Below, piece by piece: positions 1 to 12,695 of a stretch of 64,000 nt of DNA. This DNA comes from Tragulus kanchil. Lineage: Eukaryota > Chordata > Mammalia > Artiodactyla > Tragulidae. Numbering within the stretch: position 1 is the stretch's first letter; the number at the start of each line of letters is the position of its first letter. The position numbers and the translations under genes were made by a program. The stretch is taken from assembly GCA_022376925.1 (NCBI GenBank), contig JAIOJX010000003.1, positions 41,401,874 to 41,465,873 on the forward strand. Reading direction: 5' to 3'. The notes under the pieces were generated by a model that worked only from the letters and a program-made list of their open reading frames with translations, was not told where the DNA came from and ran no database searches.

Positions 1-95
1 ATCACAGCTGGAAGAGAGGATGCTACCAGCAATTAGTGAGTAGAATTCCAAAATGCTACTAAGCATCCTACAATGTTCAGGACAGTCCCTGATAA

Positions 96-460
96 AGGTT
101 TCTTCCACGATCTTTTGGGTTTTTTTGTTGGCAATGTCAAAGGCTTTAGCCTTGTAAATGAAGGAGAAGTAGATGTTTTTTTGGAATTCACTTGCTCTTT
201 CTATGATCCAATGGATGTTGGCAATTTGATCTCTGGTTTCTCTGCCTTTTCTAAATCCAGCTGGTACATCTGTAAGTTCTCTGTTCACGTACTATTGAAG
301 CATAGCTTGGAGGATTTTAGGCATCACTTTGCTAGCATGTGAAATGAATACAATGGTGCAGTAAGTTGAACATTTCTTTGGCATTGCCCTTCTTTGGGAT
401 TGGAATGAAAACTCACCTTTTCCAGTCCTGAGGTCACTGCTGAGTTTTCCAAATTTGCTG
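96..460 (-). mobile_element. BovB (RTE) LINE fragment, 5'-truncated
   Basis: The sequence matches the antisense of the BovB endonuclease/reverse-transcriptase region as I know it, including the segment around 380-455 typical of BovB. It is interrupted by frameshifts and has no working ORF. It ends abruptly at about 460, where L1-like sequence begins. Confidence 0.75.
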
Positions 461-858
461 GTAATGAGTCTGTTCATATTTTCTATTTCTTCCTTGTTCA
501 CTCTTGGAAGATTGTACATTTCTAGGAATTTGCCCATTTCTTCTAGGTTGTCCATTTTATTGGTATATATTTGTTCATAGCAATCTCTTTTGAACCTTTG
601 TATTTCTGTGATGTTAGTTTGTACCTTTTTCTTTTTCATTTCTGATTTTCTTGATTTGAGCCCTCTCTTAATGAATCTAGCTAAAGGCTGTCATTTTATA
701 TATGTTTTCAAAGAAACTGCTGTTAGTTTCATTGATCTATTCTGTTTTTAGTCTCTATTTCATTTGCTTCTCTTCTGATCTTTATGATTACTTTTACTAA
801 TTTTCAGTTTTATTTGTTCTTTTTCTTTTCTTCTAGGTATAAATTTAGGTTGTTTAAA
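461..858 (-). mobile_element. L1 ORF2 fragment (antisense)
   Basis: The stretch resembles the antisense L1 reverse-transcriptase region (T-rich, with the Asn/Leu-rich ORF2 segment readable on the minus strand at about 460-640). It is degenerate and stops near 858, close to the start of duplication D1. Confidence 0.7.
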
Positions 859-1639
859 CTTCCAAAAACTTTTGAATGTGGTAATTTTTTTCCTTATAAT
901 CATTCTTATCTATAAGGGTTATAATCCTTACCAATATTAAAGTGATTATGTGGACACACAGATCTAAGACAATGATTTCAGTTGGGGACAGCTTTTCTCC
1001 CCACATGGCATTTGGCAGTGATTTTTTCTTTTTTCTTTTTTTGCTCTTTTTTCTGTTATGTTTTTGGCAGTGATTTTTGAGACACTTCTGATTATCACAG
1101 CTGGAAGAGAGGATGCTACCAGCAATTAGTGAGTAGAATTCCAAAATGCTACTAAGCATCCTACAATGTTCAGGACAGTCCCTGATAACAGAGAATTCTG
1201 TCCAAACTCTCAATAGTACCAAAGGTTGGACAACTTTGGTCCAAGGTCATGTCAAAGTTACTAGGTTCTCATAAACAACCAATGTCAATCTACTCGAATC
1301 TGCTGAAATGGCAGGATGAGCCATAAACAAAGAATTTAATGGATAAATGGCATTTGGAAGATGGTAAACCCCTACACGCTTTGTTTCAGAAAATAATCAA
1401 GCATCTGTACTTGAGCAGATCTACATTCCTATCTCAAACTTGTGTGCCTATGTACAGAACATCATTTTCTTTGTGTCAGTTTGGTGAATTCTAATTTATT
1501 CATTGCTCCCTCCCTTTATAATCTTCCATAAATCTATTATCTATCCAGCCAGGAAGTGACTGGCGTTTTCTTTTGTGCCTTTGACACACATCAAGTATTG
1601 CACTTTTAATGCTGTAAGTAGCTGATTACATATCTTCTT
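859..1639. other. Unassigned sequence, no gene seen
   Basis: AT-rich sequence with a T-rich run at 1021-1060. The minus-strand frame at 854-1222 is a 122-codon run rich in Lys and Ser from the T-rich tract and resembles no known protein. The D1 second copy repeats it with a frame change. Confidence 0.5.
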
Positions 1640-1730
1640 TTTTGCTAGACTGTGAGCTTTTTGAAAGTAGAAATTGTGCCTTATTGATCTTTGAGTTTCA
1701 AAGCCTGAAATGAGGTATACTTCAGTGGCT
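1640..1730 (+). repeat. L2-like 3' end fragment
   Basis: It contains the 'agactgtgagctt...gtgccttattgatctttg' type motif of L2 3' ends. A second copy lies at about 2833-2925 because of D1. Old and short, so a moderate call. Confidence 0.45.
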
Positions 1731-3002
1731 ACCTAAATGATCCAATTCATAGATAGGAGCTTAATGAGGAAACAAAAACAATAAAATTGAAAGAGTATTT
1801 CTGAACTAGATCATGAAAGGCCATAAAGGCTAAATTCTGGACTTTGGCTTTTATGATTTAGGGGATAGGGAGTCAGTAATACATTTATTCCTAAAAATGA
1901 ATGTCCTCATAAATTTTTTGAAAATTAGGTCATATTTCAGATGCAGTTCCCTACACATACTTCTATACACACAGATATACATTAAGTTTATCATTAAAGA
2001 AAGCATCATTAACTAACTGATAATTTAAAATTATATGTCAAATTTAGGTTGTTTAAACTTCCAAAAACTTTTGAATGTGGTAATTTTTTCCTTATAATCA
2101 TTCTTATCTATAAGGGTTATAATCCTTACCAATATTAAAGTGATTATGTGGACACACAGATCTAAGACAATGATTTCAGTTGTGGACGGCTTTTCGCGCC
2201 ACATGGCATTTGGCAGGGATTTTTCTTTTTCTTTTTGCTCTTTTTTCTGTTATGTTTTTGGCAGTGATTTTTGAGACACTTCTGATTATCACAGCTGGAA
2301 GAGAGGATGCTACCAGCAATTAGTGAGTAGAATTCCAAAATGCTACTAAGCATCCTACAATGTTCAGGACAGTCCCTGATAACAGAGAATTCTGTCCAAA
2401 CTCTCAATAGTACCAAAGGTTGGACAACTTTGGTCCAAGGTCATGTCAAAGTTACTAGGTTCTCATAAACAACCAATGTCAATCTACTCGAATCTGCTGA
2501 AATGGCAGGATGAGCCATAAACAAAGAATTTAATGGATAAATGGCATTTGGAAGATGGTAAACCCCTACACGCTTTGTTTCAGAAAATAATCAAGCATCT
2601 GTACTTGAGCAGATCTACATTCCTATCTCAAACTTGTGTGCCTATGTACAGAACATCATTTTCTTTGTGTCAGTTTGGTGAATTCTAATTTATTCATTGC
2701 TCCCTCCCTTTATAATCTTCCATAAATCTATTATCTATCCAGCCAGGAAGTGACTGGCGTTTTCTTTTGTGCCTTTGACACACATCAAGTATTGCACTTT
2801 TAATGCTGTAAGTAGCTGATTACATATCTTCTTTTTTGCTAGACTTTGAGTTTTTTGAAAGTAGAAATTGTGCCTTATTGATCTTTGAGTTTCAAAGCCT
2901 GAAATGAGGTATACTTCAGTGGCTACCTAAATGATCCAATTCATAGATAGGAGCTTAATGAGGAAACAAAAACAATAAAATTGAAAGAGTATTTCTGAAC
3001 TA

Positions 3003-5158
3003 GATCATGAAAGGCCATAAAGGCTAAATTCTGGACTTTGGCTTTTATGATTTAGGGGATAGGGAGTCAGTAATACATTTATTCCTAAAAATGAATGTCC
3101 TCATAAATTTTTTGAAAATTAGGTCATATTTCAGATGCAGTTCCCTACACATACTTCTATACACACAGATATACATTAAGTTTATCATTAAAGAAAGCAT
3201 AATTAAATAACTGATAATTTAAAATTTAGTCACATGTCAAAATTAATGTCAGTGTAGGTTTATCAAATTATATTTCATAATCTTTCACTGGAATTAATAT
3301 TCATATATATAGATATATACCATACCATATGTATATGTATATATACATAACTGCATATGCTTATGGTAAAGTATGAAATTCCTTTTTTCAAACATTAGAA
3401 AATAGAATTTTATCAATTTATCAAGCACATTATAGGGAGAGAGTGTTCTGAAATGTTCAAGTATTGTGAAAATTACAAGATGCCCATTTACCTAAAATTT
3501 TCTGCTTTAGCTCTCTGCCAGGGCCCAGTATCTGATTACCTTTTCATGATTTCAATCCACAGAGTCTTTTGACAATTAAAAAAAGTGTTTAATTCTGCAA
3601 CTTAATTTTTTTTTTCATCTTTCCAAAGAAATTTTTTGAGAAAATGAACATTTGGAATCCCTAAATTGATACCATACCTCATATATGAGTCTTTGTTTAG
3701 AAATAGTCTTCACTTGGTCATCTGATTATGATTGAGTTTTAAAAACATAAAATAACCAACTTTGAAAATCAGAATGACAGCTTGTATACAAAGTTCACTG
3801 CAATCGAAAAATAAGTTGTTTTCTTCACGTAGGGAAAAAACATGTTTTTAATGTTTCTGCTGAGCAGGTAGGATTGTGGCTGAGAAACTTAATTTTCTAG
3901 TCAGAAATGTTGTTTTCCCTCAAGTCATAGCATTCAGGTGACTTGGTAGCTCACCTCTGTGACAGCAGACAGCTCAGGAATGTGAAGGCCTGAGCTTCCA
4001 CAATACTTCCTCATAGCCACAGCAAGTGGGAACAGGCTTCACAGTGTTAATTGATGTTTTCTTTCTTCCTTCAATATTTCTGAGATCATGAAAGGCCATA
4101 AAGGCTAAATTCTGGACTTTGGCTTTTATGATTTAGGGGATAGGGAGTCAGTAATACATTTATTCCTAAAAATGAATGTCCTCATAAATTTTTTGAAAAT
4201 TAGGTCATATTTCAGATGCAGTTCCTACACATACTTCTATACACACAGATATACATTAAGTTTATCATTAAAGAAAGCATAATTAAATAACTGATAATTT
4301 AAAATTTAGTCACATGTCAAAATTAATGTCAGTGTAGGTTTATCAAATTATATTTCATAATCTTTCACTGGAATTAATATTCATATATATAGATATATAC
4401 CATACCATATGTATATGTATATATACATAACTGCATATGCTTATGGTAAAGTATGAAATTCCTTTTTTCAAACATTAGAAAATAGAATTTTATCAATTTA
4501 TCAAGCACATTATAGGGAGAGAGTGTTCTGAAATGTTCAAGTATTGTGAAAATTACAAGATGCCCATTTACCTAAAATTTTCTGCTTTAGCTCTCTGCCA
4601 GGGCCCAGTATCTGATTACCTTTTCATGATTTCAATCCACAGAGTCTTTTGACAATTAAAAAAAGTGTTTAATTCTGCAACTTAATTTTTTTTTTCATCT
4701 TTCCAAAGAAATTTTTTGAGAAAATGAACATTTGGAATCCCTAAATTGATACCATACCTCATATATGAGTCTTTGTTTAGAAATAGTCTTCACTTGGTCA
4801 TCTGATTATGATTGAGTTTTAAAAACATAAAATAACCAACTTTGAAAATCAGAATGACAGCTTGTATACAAAGTTCACTGCAATCGAAAAATAAGTTGTT
4901 TTCTTCACGTAGGGAAAAAACATGTTTTTAATGTTTCTGCTGAGCAGGTAGGATTGTGGCTGAGAAACTTAATTTTCTAGTCAGAAATGTTGTTTTCCCT
5001 CAAGTCATAGCATTCAGGTGACTTGGTAGCTCACCTCTGTGACAGCAGACAGCTCAGGAATGTGAAGGCCTGAGCTTCCACAATACTTCCTCATAGCCAC
5101 AGCAAGTGGGAACAGGCTTCACAGTGTTAATTGATGTTTTCTTTCTTCCTTCAATATT
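3003..5158. repeat. Direct tandem duplication D2 (~1.08 kb unit)
   Basis: Copy 1 is 3003-4078 and copy 2 is 4084-5158, with an offset of 1081 falling to 1080 after a one-base C deletion in a CCC run. The junction at 4079-4083 carries a few extra bases. Its first 235 bases overlap the second copy of the previous unit, so that stretch occurs three times. Confidence 0.95.
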
Positions 5159-5360
5159 AATGTATTTCATGCTAACATTGTCATTTCCTGTCTTTTGTGA
5201 AAGATTCTGTAATGTTAGAATCATTCAGCCCAGCTGGAGCCTAAAAAAATTTTGCATCTCCGTTTTTTGAAAATTCATCTACACTTATGTGGCTGTCTTT
5301 ATCCACATAAAATCAACATCATACTTTCTTTGTTGACATATAACTGATGTATATGTTTAC
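3240..5360. other. Unassigned AT-rich sequence
   Basis: No gene or recognisable repeat apart from an AT-rich alternating tract at about 3300-3362 (copy at 4380-4442) that could form a weak hairpin. D2 repeats the rest. Confidence 0.5.
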
Positions 5361-5449
5361 CGATGTGCTGACTGCATCATATAAAGTAATATTTAATTTG
5401 TTTGTGTGTTGATGAGTGAATTGCTAATAAGGGACTACTTATTTTCCAC

Positions 5450-5526
5450 AGAGGACAAAGGAACCCAGTGGGCTATAGTCCATAGGGTGGCACAGAGTTG
5501 GACACGACTGAAGCAAGTTAGCACTA
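5450..5526 (+). mobile_element. BovA-type SINE 3' fragment
   Basis: It matches the 3' part of Bov-tA/BovA ('gggctatagtccatag', 'gttggacacgactga'). The tRNA-derived head is missing. Copied at 6570-6646 by D3. Confidence 0.85.
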
Positions 5527-5529
5527 CTT

Positions 5530-6350
5530 TTCACCATAACCCTGGAGAGCTGCTATAATACTTTAATGCTTTCTTTGCCTTTATTTATGGTTGACTAGGC
5601 TTTGTGAAAATCTTTTCACCATGTTAGGACGATAGGTGGCATTTTTTATGAATCTCTAACTTGTGGAGGGTGCACCTCTCTATAAGGCCTTTACAACATG
5701 AAAGATGACAAAGGAAACCTTTTGACTTCTTTTTCACTGTTTAATCTCTTGGCATTCTGTGTATATAAAGACTATCACTGGACAGAAAGCAGTAATAAAA
5801 CCCAGAAGTAGATAAAAGCACAAACAGTGACATCAAGGTATTTGTAAAGCTCTATAAATCTGCTAACCAGAAGTTGCTGTTTAATCTTTACATACACTGA
5901 AGTCTCAAGGTTAACTACTCCATAAAGCTTTACATAGGCACTAGTGTTTGGTATCTCTTCACTTCCTTATTATCTAAAGGACTCTCCTATCATATTTTCT
6001 AGAATCCTATTTTTTTTTTGACTGTATTATCAATGAGAAGTTTCTCTATCTTAGATGGAAGATAATACCATTGACTCTTGGCATCAATTTGCAAATAGGA
6101 CATTTGATATAAATGCAAAGGAGATTGAGATTGGCCTCAGTTCACTGTTGATAAATGGTGTAACGATGGCATTTTTGATTCTATGATGAGAAAAAAAGTC
6201 TTTTACCAAAATTGGAAATAAATTCTTCTCCATTTGTGCCAAAGGAGCTAGGTAGAAGACTGGGATTGTGAGGATGGAGGTTAAGAAAAACTTTTGATGA
6301 AAGATACTGGTCAAGCTATGACCTTAGTCTTTGTTACAAAATGTTGAAGA
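5530..6350. other. Unassigned sequence, no gene seen
   Basis: No recognised repeat or coding signal. A 76-codon minus-strand frame at 6084-6314 (copy 7203-7433) lacks any recognised homology and is probably chance. Confidence 0.5.
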
Positions 6351-6354
6351 TTTT

Positions 6355-6471
6355 CACATATTTATTTTATTAAAGTATAATTGATTTACAATGTTAATTC
6401 CTGCTGTATAGCAAAGTGAGTCAATTATAAGTACATATATACTCTTTCATTTTTAAAATTATGGTTTATCA
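6355..6471 (-). mobile_element. Artiodactyl L1 3' UTR start (truncated by D3 junction)
   Basis: Antisense of the ruminant L1 3' end, with motifs such as 'attgatttacaatgttaat' and 'tatagcaaagtgagtcaatt'. The junction at about 6472 cuts it short. The full version continues at 7474. Confidence 0.85.
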
Positions 6472-6569
6472 AATATATGACCGATGTCTGACTGCATCAT
6501 ATAAAGTAATATTTAATTTGTTTGTGTGTTGATGAGTGAATTGCTAATAAGGGACTACTTATTTTCCAC

Positions 6570-6646
6570 AGAGGACAAAGGAACCCAGTGGGCTATAGTC
6601 CATAGGGTGGCACAGAGTTGGACACGACTGAAGCAAGTTAGCACTA
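6570..6646 (+). mobile_element. BovA-type SINE 3' fragment (D3 copy)
   Basis: Second copy of 5450-5526 within duplication D3, identical over the fragment. Confidence 0.85.
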
Positions 6647-7473
6647 CTTTTCACCATAACCCTGGAGAGCTGCTATAATACTTTAATGCTTTCTTTGCCT
6701 TTATTTATGGTTGACTAGGCTTTGTGAAAATCTTTTCACCATGTTAGGACGATAGGTGGCATTTTTTATGAATCTCTAACTTGTGGAGGGTGCACCTCTC
6801 TATAAGGCCTTTACAACATGAAAGATGACAAAGGAAACCTTTTGACTTCTTTTCACTGTTTAATCTCTTGGCATTCTGTGTATATAAAGACTATCACTGG
6901 ACAGAAAGCAGTAATAAAACCCAGAAGTAGATAAAAGCACAAACAGTGACATCAAGGTATTTGTAAAGCTCTATAAATCTGCTAACCAGAAGTTGCTGTT
7001 TAATCTTTACATACACTGAAGTCTCAAGGTTAACTACTCCATAAAGCTTTACATAGGCACTAGTGTTTGGTATCTCTTCACTTCCTTATTATCTAAAGGA
7101 CTCTCCTATCATATTTTCTAGAATCCTATTTTTTTTTTGACTGTATTATCAATGAGAAGTTTCTCTATCTTAGATGGAAGATAATACCATTGACTCTTGG
7201 CATCAATTTGCAAATAGGACATTTGATATAAATGCAAAGGAGATTGAGATTGGCCTCAGTTCACTGTTGATAAATGGTGTAACGATGGCATTTTTGATTC
7301 TATGATGAGAAAAAAAGTCTTTTACCAAAATTGGAAATAAATTCTTCTCCATTTGTGCCAAAGGAGCTAGGTAGAAGACTGGGATTGTGAGGATGGAGGT
7401 TAAGAAAAACTTTTGATGAAAGATACTGGTCAAGCTATGACCTTAGTCTTTGTTACAAAATGTTGAAGATTTT

Positions 7474-7795
7474 TCACATATTTATTTTATTAAAGTATAA
7501 TTGATTTACAATGTTAATTCCTGCTGTATAGCAAAGTGAGTCAATTATAAGTACATATATACTCTTTCATTTTTTAAAATTATGGTTTATCACAGGATAT
7601 TGAATATAGTTCCCTGTTCTATACAGTAGGACCTCATTGTTAATCCATTCTCTAAAAATAGTTTGCATCTACTAATCCCAAACTCTCAGTCCATCCCCTC
7701 CCTCAAACCCCACCCTCTTGTCAACCACAAGTCTGTTTTTCATGTCTGTAAGTCTGTTTCTGTTTTGTAGATAAATTCACTTCTGTCATAGAAAA
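7474..7795 (-). mobile_element. Artiodactyl L1 3' UTR
   Basis: Antisense L1 3' UTR with the block 'ttatcacaggatattgaat' and the C-rich stretch near 7690, ending near the 'agataaattcacttctgtc' motif. It is non-coding. A partial further copy is at 8601-8885. Confidence 0.88.
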
Positions 7796-7799
7796 CTGA

Positions 7800-8600
7800 A
7801 GATATTTAAAACATCAGCACAGTGGAAAGAGTGTGTGTTTTAAGATCCAATAGCAGTGTTTTTAGATATTGGTTATTTAGTTTACCAACAATCAGTTATT
7901 CTGTTGTTCAGTGATGCCTGCAAGTTCCTTGCCCGAGCAGACACATCTTAACACTGGGGGTAAAAAATTGCTGCTTTCCAGGATATTGCAGGGTCCACAC
8001 AGGATCATATATGCACAATCACAACACAGAACCTGCCTCAAAGTCAGCCTTTGTGGTCATTCCTGGTTTCTCAACTTTGTACAGGGAAGAGCTTTCCACT
8101 TTACTCTGCAGGAAGAAACGTTCAGGAAGATCAACTCCAGACATTCTCCTCTCCTCTGTGTTTTCTCCTCAAAGGAGGGGGAGTAACCTGCCCATCTGAT
8201 AAACTCAAGCCAAAGAGGCAACCCATTGTGGCTCAGCCCCTCTGCCTCTCCCAGGACACACTGCCCATAGAACACCCATGGTCTCAATCAGACCTTCAGC
8301 ACAGATCCCTTTATTATTATCATGGCCTTTGCCAGAGTTTGGGGCTATCTCCCACCGATCTCCAGGAAGGTCGAAAGCGCTATTTTATTTTGTGAATGTG
8401 GATTTTAAATGTTGGAACAAAGGAGATCACAGCTACTTAAAGAAAGGATATCTGCCTTAATCATACACAGATTTGTAGCTACTTTTGGGTGGGAGAGTTC
8501 AACTGAAAACATCACCTTCTAGCTCACCTCCTGGGTAAATACATTTCCTGTATATGCACTCTGTGTGTGACCTTACCTGTTTAAGAAATTCAAAGATTTG
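7800..8600. other. Unassigned GC-richer segment with overlapping open frames
   Basis: Bases 7911-8460 hold several overlapping frames of 60-114 codons on both strands, repeated at 9002-9551. No domain, signal peptide or homology is recognisable, and multiple open frames in one stretch argue against a true CDS. It could be part of an old LTR or other diverged repeat. Confidence 0.4.
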
Positions 8601-8885
8601 CAATGTTAATTCCTGCTGTATAGCAAAGTGAGTCAATTATAAGTACATATATACTCTTTCATTTTTTAAAATTATGGTTTATCACAGGATATTGAATATA
8701 GTTCCCTGTTCTATACAGTAGGACCTCATTGTTAATCCATTCTCTAAAATAGTTTGCATCTACTAATCCCAAACTCTCAGTCCATCCCCTCCCTCAAACC
8801 CCACCCTCTTGTCAACCACAAGTCTGTTTTTCATGTCTGTAAGTCTGTTTCTGTTTTGTAGATAAATTCACTTCTGTCATAGAAA
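8601..8885 (-). mobile_element. Artiodactyl L1 3' UTR (D4 copy)
   Basis: Repeat of 7509-7795 created by D4, one A shorter in a run near 8746. Confidence 0.88.
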
Positions 8886-9672
8886 ACTGAAGATATTTAA
8901 AACATCAGCACAGTGGAAAGAGTGTGTGTTTTAAGATCCAATAGCAGTGTTTTTAGATATTGGTTATTTAGTTTACCAACAATCAGTTATTCTGTTGTTC
9001 AGTGATGCCTGCAAGTTCCTTGCCCGAGCAGACACATCTTAACACTGGGGGTAAAAAATTGCTGCTTTCCAGGATATTGCAGGGTCCACACAGGATCATA
9101 TATGCACAATCACAACACAGAACCTGCCTCAAAGTCAGCCTTTGTGGTCATTCCTGGTTTCTCAACTTTGTACAGGGAAGAGCTTTCCACTTTACTCTGC
9201 AGGAAGAAACGTTCAGGAAGATCAACTCCAGACATTCTCCTCTCCTCTGTGTTTTCTCCTCAAAGGAGGGGGAGTAACCTGCCCATCTGATAAACTCAAG
9301 CCAAAGAGGCAACCCATTGTGGCTCAGCCCCTCTGCCTCTCCCAGGACACACTGCCCATAGAACACCCATGGTCTCAATCAGACCTTCAGCACAGATCCC
9401 TTTATTATTATCATGGCCTTTGCCAGAGTTTGGGGCTATCTCCCACCGATCTCCAGGAAGGTCGAAAGCGCTATTTTATTTTGTGAATGTGGATTTTAAA
9501 TGTTGGAACAAAGGAGATCACAGCTACTTAAAGAAAGGATATCTGCCTTAATCATACACAGATTTGTAGCTACTTTTGGGTGGGAGAGTTCAACTGAAAA
9601 CATCACCTTCTAGCTCACCTCCTGGGTAAATACATTTCCTGTATATGCACTCTGTGTGTGACCTTACCTGTT

Positions 9673-10504
9673 AGACTTCATGTATTTGCCTAAAGTGAAT
9701 CACTTAACGAAATAAGCCTGAAGAGTGAAAGTGGTGACTTTAACACAGTCACACCTTGGTATGAATGAGTCTAGATGTACTTAGAAGAGTAGGTTTAGAT
9801 TAAGAAGGAGAATGAAATTCATATAAACTCTGCCCTCAGGTGATGGTGTGCTCTCTGCTGTGGTGATGGTTGTTTGCAGTGGCTGGGAGGTATAGAAGCA
9901 GGGATGGGTAAAGGGAGAAGTGTACAGAGGTTCATGAAGGAGAGACAAGAGCCCTGGGAAATACTCTTTTCCTGGTTTATTGCTTTGCTTAGGGAGATTC
10001 TGCCTAAGAAGTAAGGGATGTGTCATCCATCCACATAATCCTTGTTGCTTAGTCAAAATACACTTTTCATGCAATGGAGTCCATACAGTCTAATAGGTGG
10101 ATTGTTCCATCTAATACACAGGTGGAAAATATTTAGAAAAACAGTTTTCGACAAATATTACTTCACCAAAGATCTATCTTTTATTGGAAAGTTCTGGGCA
10201 TATCAAATCTGATTTGATAGTTTTCAGTGCTCACTCTGCTATTTGCAAATGGCTATCAAATACCATTTTCAAACAAACAAACAGAAAAAACAAATGAGAA
10301 GAAGACTTGAAATGTGAAAACATAGGTTAGGAGAGCTGTACCTTTTTCTTTTTCTACAAATTTCTGTTCTTTTTTCTCATAGAATGGAATGCCCTGTAGG
10401 GAAGTTGGTTGAGAACTTGTCAAAGCAGCAAAAAAGATTATTTTAAAAATGGACTGATATATTCCCAGTAATATTTACGTTAGATACGTTGTATCACAAA
10501 TCAA
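9673..10504. other. Unassigned sequence, no gene seen
   Basis: Single-copy sequence with no recognised repeat. A 97-codon minus-strand frame (9781-10074) has no recognised features. Confidence 0.5.
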
Positions 10505-10507
10505 AAC

Positions 10508-11565
10508 TATAATGAAAGATCACCTTACACAGGTCAGAATGACCATCATCAAAAATTCTACAAACAATAAATGGTGGAGAGTGGGTGGAGGAAAGGGAAG
10601 TCTCCTACACCTTTGGGGGGAATGTAAATTCGAGTACCTACTACAATGGGGATGTAGTACGGAGAACAGTATGGAGGTTCCTTAAGAAACTAAAGATAGA
10701 GCTGCTATATGATCCTGCAATCCCTCTGCTAGGCAACATTCAGAGAAAACTATAATTCAGAAGAATGCATGCACCCCTACACTCACTGCAGCACTACTAC
10801 AATAGCCAGGACATGGAAGCCACATACATGTCCACTGACAGAGGCATGGATAGAGAAGATGTGGTCCCTATACTCATTGGAATATTACTCAGCCATAAAA
10901 AGCAATGAAACAGTGCTATTTGCAGAGACATAGATAGATCAAGGGACAGACATGCAGAGTGAAGTTGGAAAGAGAAAAACATACATTATGTAATATGACT
11001 TATATGTGTAATCTAGAAAAATGATAGAAATGAACTTATTTACAAAGCAGAAATAGAGTCACAGATGTAGAGAACAAATTTACAGTTATCAAGTGGAGAC
11101 AGGGTGGGATGAATTGGGAAACTGGGATTAACATATGAACACTACTATGTATAAAACAGACAAGTAAAGGAGGATCTAGCGTATAGCACAGGGAACTCTG
11201 CTCAGTGCTCTGTGGTGACCGAAAAGGGGAAAGGGAAAATTTAATAGTGGATACATATATATGTATGACCAATTTCACTTTGCTGTACACCAAGAAACTA
11301 ACACAATGTTGTAAAACAACTTTGTGTTCAGTCACTCAGTTGTGTCCAACTCTTTGCAACCCCATGGACAGTAGCCCACCAAGCATCTCTATCCATGGAA
11401 TTTTTCAGGCAAGAATACTGATGTGGGATGCCATTTTCTCCTCTATGGTATCTTGCCAACACAGCAATCAAACTTGTGTTTCCTGCATTGGCAGGTGGGT
11501 TCTTTGTCACTGCACTACCTGGGAAGCCCAAAGTAACTATGCTCCAATAAAAATTAATTTAGAAC
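10508..11565 (+). mobile_element. L1 3' end (ORF2 C-terminus plus 3' UTR) with nested Bov-tA
   Basis: Sense-strand artiodactyl L1. The ORF2 C-terminal region is recognisable at 10530-10760, then a 3' UTR ends in the 'ctccaataaaaa' tail near 11550. The ORF2 frame is broken. A minus-strand Bov-tA interrupts it at 11319-11531, after which the L1 tail resumes. Confidence 0.9.
11319..11531 (-). mobile_element. Bov-tA SINE nested in L1
   Basis: Full-length antisense Bov-tA from 'gttcagtcactcagttgtg' (3' end) to 'acctgggaagccc' (tRNA-like 5' head). L1 sequence lies on both sides, so the SINE inserted into the L1 tail. Confidence 0.92.
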
Positions 11566-11644
11566 GAAATGGTGCATCACAAAACATATTTCCGATTATA
11601 TATATATTCCTACATTTGAAGAATAAATCATATTTATGAATTTA

Positions 11645-12695
11645 TGAATAAAGATCACCTTACACAGGTCAGAATGACCATCATCAAAATTCTACAAACA
11701 ATAAATGGTGGAGAGTGGGTGGAGGAAAGGGAAGTCTCCTACACCTTTGGGGGGAATGTAAATTCGAGTACCTACTACAATGCGGATGTAGTACGGAGAA
11801 CAGTATGGAGGTTCCTTAAGAAACTAAAGATAGAGCTGCTATATGATCCTGCAATCCCTCTGCTAGGCAACATTCAGAGAAAACTATAATTCAGAAGAAT
11901 GCATGCACCCCTACACTCACTGCAGCACTACTACAATAGCCAGGACATGGAAGCCACATACATGTCCACTGACAGAGGCATGGATAGAGAAGATGTGGTC
12001 CCTATACTCATTGGAATATTACTCAGCCATAAAAAGCAATGAAACAGTGCTATTTGCAGAGACATAGATAGATCAAGGGACAGACATGCAGAGTGAAGTT
12101 GGAAAGAGAAAAACATACATTATGTAATATGACTTATATGTGTAATCTAGAAAAATGATAGAAATGAACTTATTTACAAAGCAGAAATAGAGTCACAGAT
12201 GTAGAGAACAAATTTACAGTTATCAAGTGGAGACAGGGTGGGATGAATTGGGAAACTGGGATTAACATATGAACACTACTATGTATAAAACAGACAAGTA
12301 AAGGAGGATCTAGCGTATAGCACAGGGAACTCTGCTCAGTGCTCTGTGGTGACCGAAAAGGGAAGGAAATTGAATAGTGGATACATATATATGTATGACC
12401 GATTTCACTTTGCTGTACACCAAGAAACTAACACAATGTTGTAAAACAACTTTGTGTTCAGTCACTCAGTTGTGTCCAACTCTTTGCAACCCCATGGACA
12501 GTAGCCCACCAAGCATCTCTATCCATGGAATTTTTCAGGCAAGAATACTGATGTGGGATGCCATTTTCTCCTCTATGGTATCTTGCCAACACAGCAATCA
12601 AACTTGTGTTTCCTGCATTGGCAGGTGGGTTCTTTGTCACTGCACTACCTGGGAAGCCCAAAGTAACTATGCTCCAATAAAAATTAATTTAGAAC
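11645..12695 (+). mobile_element. L1 3' end (D5 copy)
   Basis: Second copy of 10508-11565, one A shorter near 11688 and with a changed stretch near 12360 (relative to 11226). The ORF2 remnant is open over about 80 codons from 11644 but is only a fragment. Confidence 0.9.
12449..12661 (-). mobile_element. Bov-tA SINE (D5 copy)
   Basis: Second copy of the SINE at 11319-11531. Confidence 0.92.

Larger units (their letters stand above)
1..1188. repeat. Direct duplication D0 (partial at window edge)
   Basis: Bases 1-95 match 1094-1188 base for base and then diverge abruptly at 95/96. By analogy with the other units, 1-95 is the end of a first copy lying mostly upstream and 96-1188 is the second copy, a unit of about 1093 bp. 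The upstream copy cannot be seen. Confidence 0.7.
842..3238. repeat. Direct tandem duplication D1 (~1.19 kb unit)
   Basis: Copy 1 is 842-2040 and copy 2 is 2041-3238, with an offset of 1199 falling to 1194. Differences are poly-T length changes, a substitution cluster near the start of copy 2 (2180-2220), and a ragged end of copy 1 (about 2010-2040) that lacks several bases present at 3200-3238. Probably an assembly overlap. Confidence 0.95.
5361..7592. repeat. Direct tandem duplication D3 (~1.12 kb unit)
   Basis: Copy 1 is 5361-6471 and copy 2 is about 6481-7592, with an offset of 1120 then 1119 (one T lost in a poly-T). The first bases of copy 2 (6481-6490) and the last bases of copy 1 (6472-6480) are both corrupted relative to the partner copy. 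Confidence 0.95.
7509..9672. repeat. Direct tandem duplication D4 (~1.09 kb unit)
   Basis: Copy 1 is 7509-8581 and copy 2 is 8601-9672, with an offset of 1092 then 1091 (one A lost in a run). Bases 8582-8600 are a 19-base linker with no counterpart in either copy. Confidence 0.95.

Noticed and set aside
3300..3362. AT-rich alternating tract as an origin or regulatory site
   Set aside because: Low-complexity AT sequence with no further motif. The second copy at 4380 is from D2.
7911..8460. Overlapping frames of 60-114 codons as a protein-coding gene (repeated at 9002-9551)
   Set aside because: Open in several frames on both strands, with no recognisable domain or splice context. The identical copies come from D4, so duplication is not evidence of selection.
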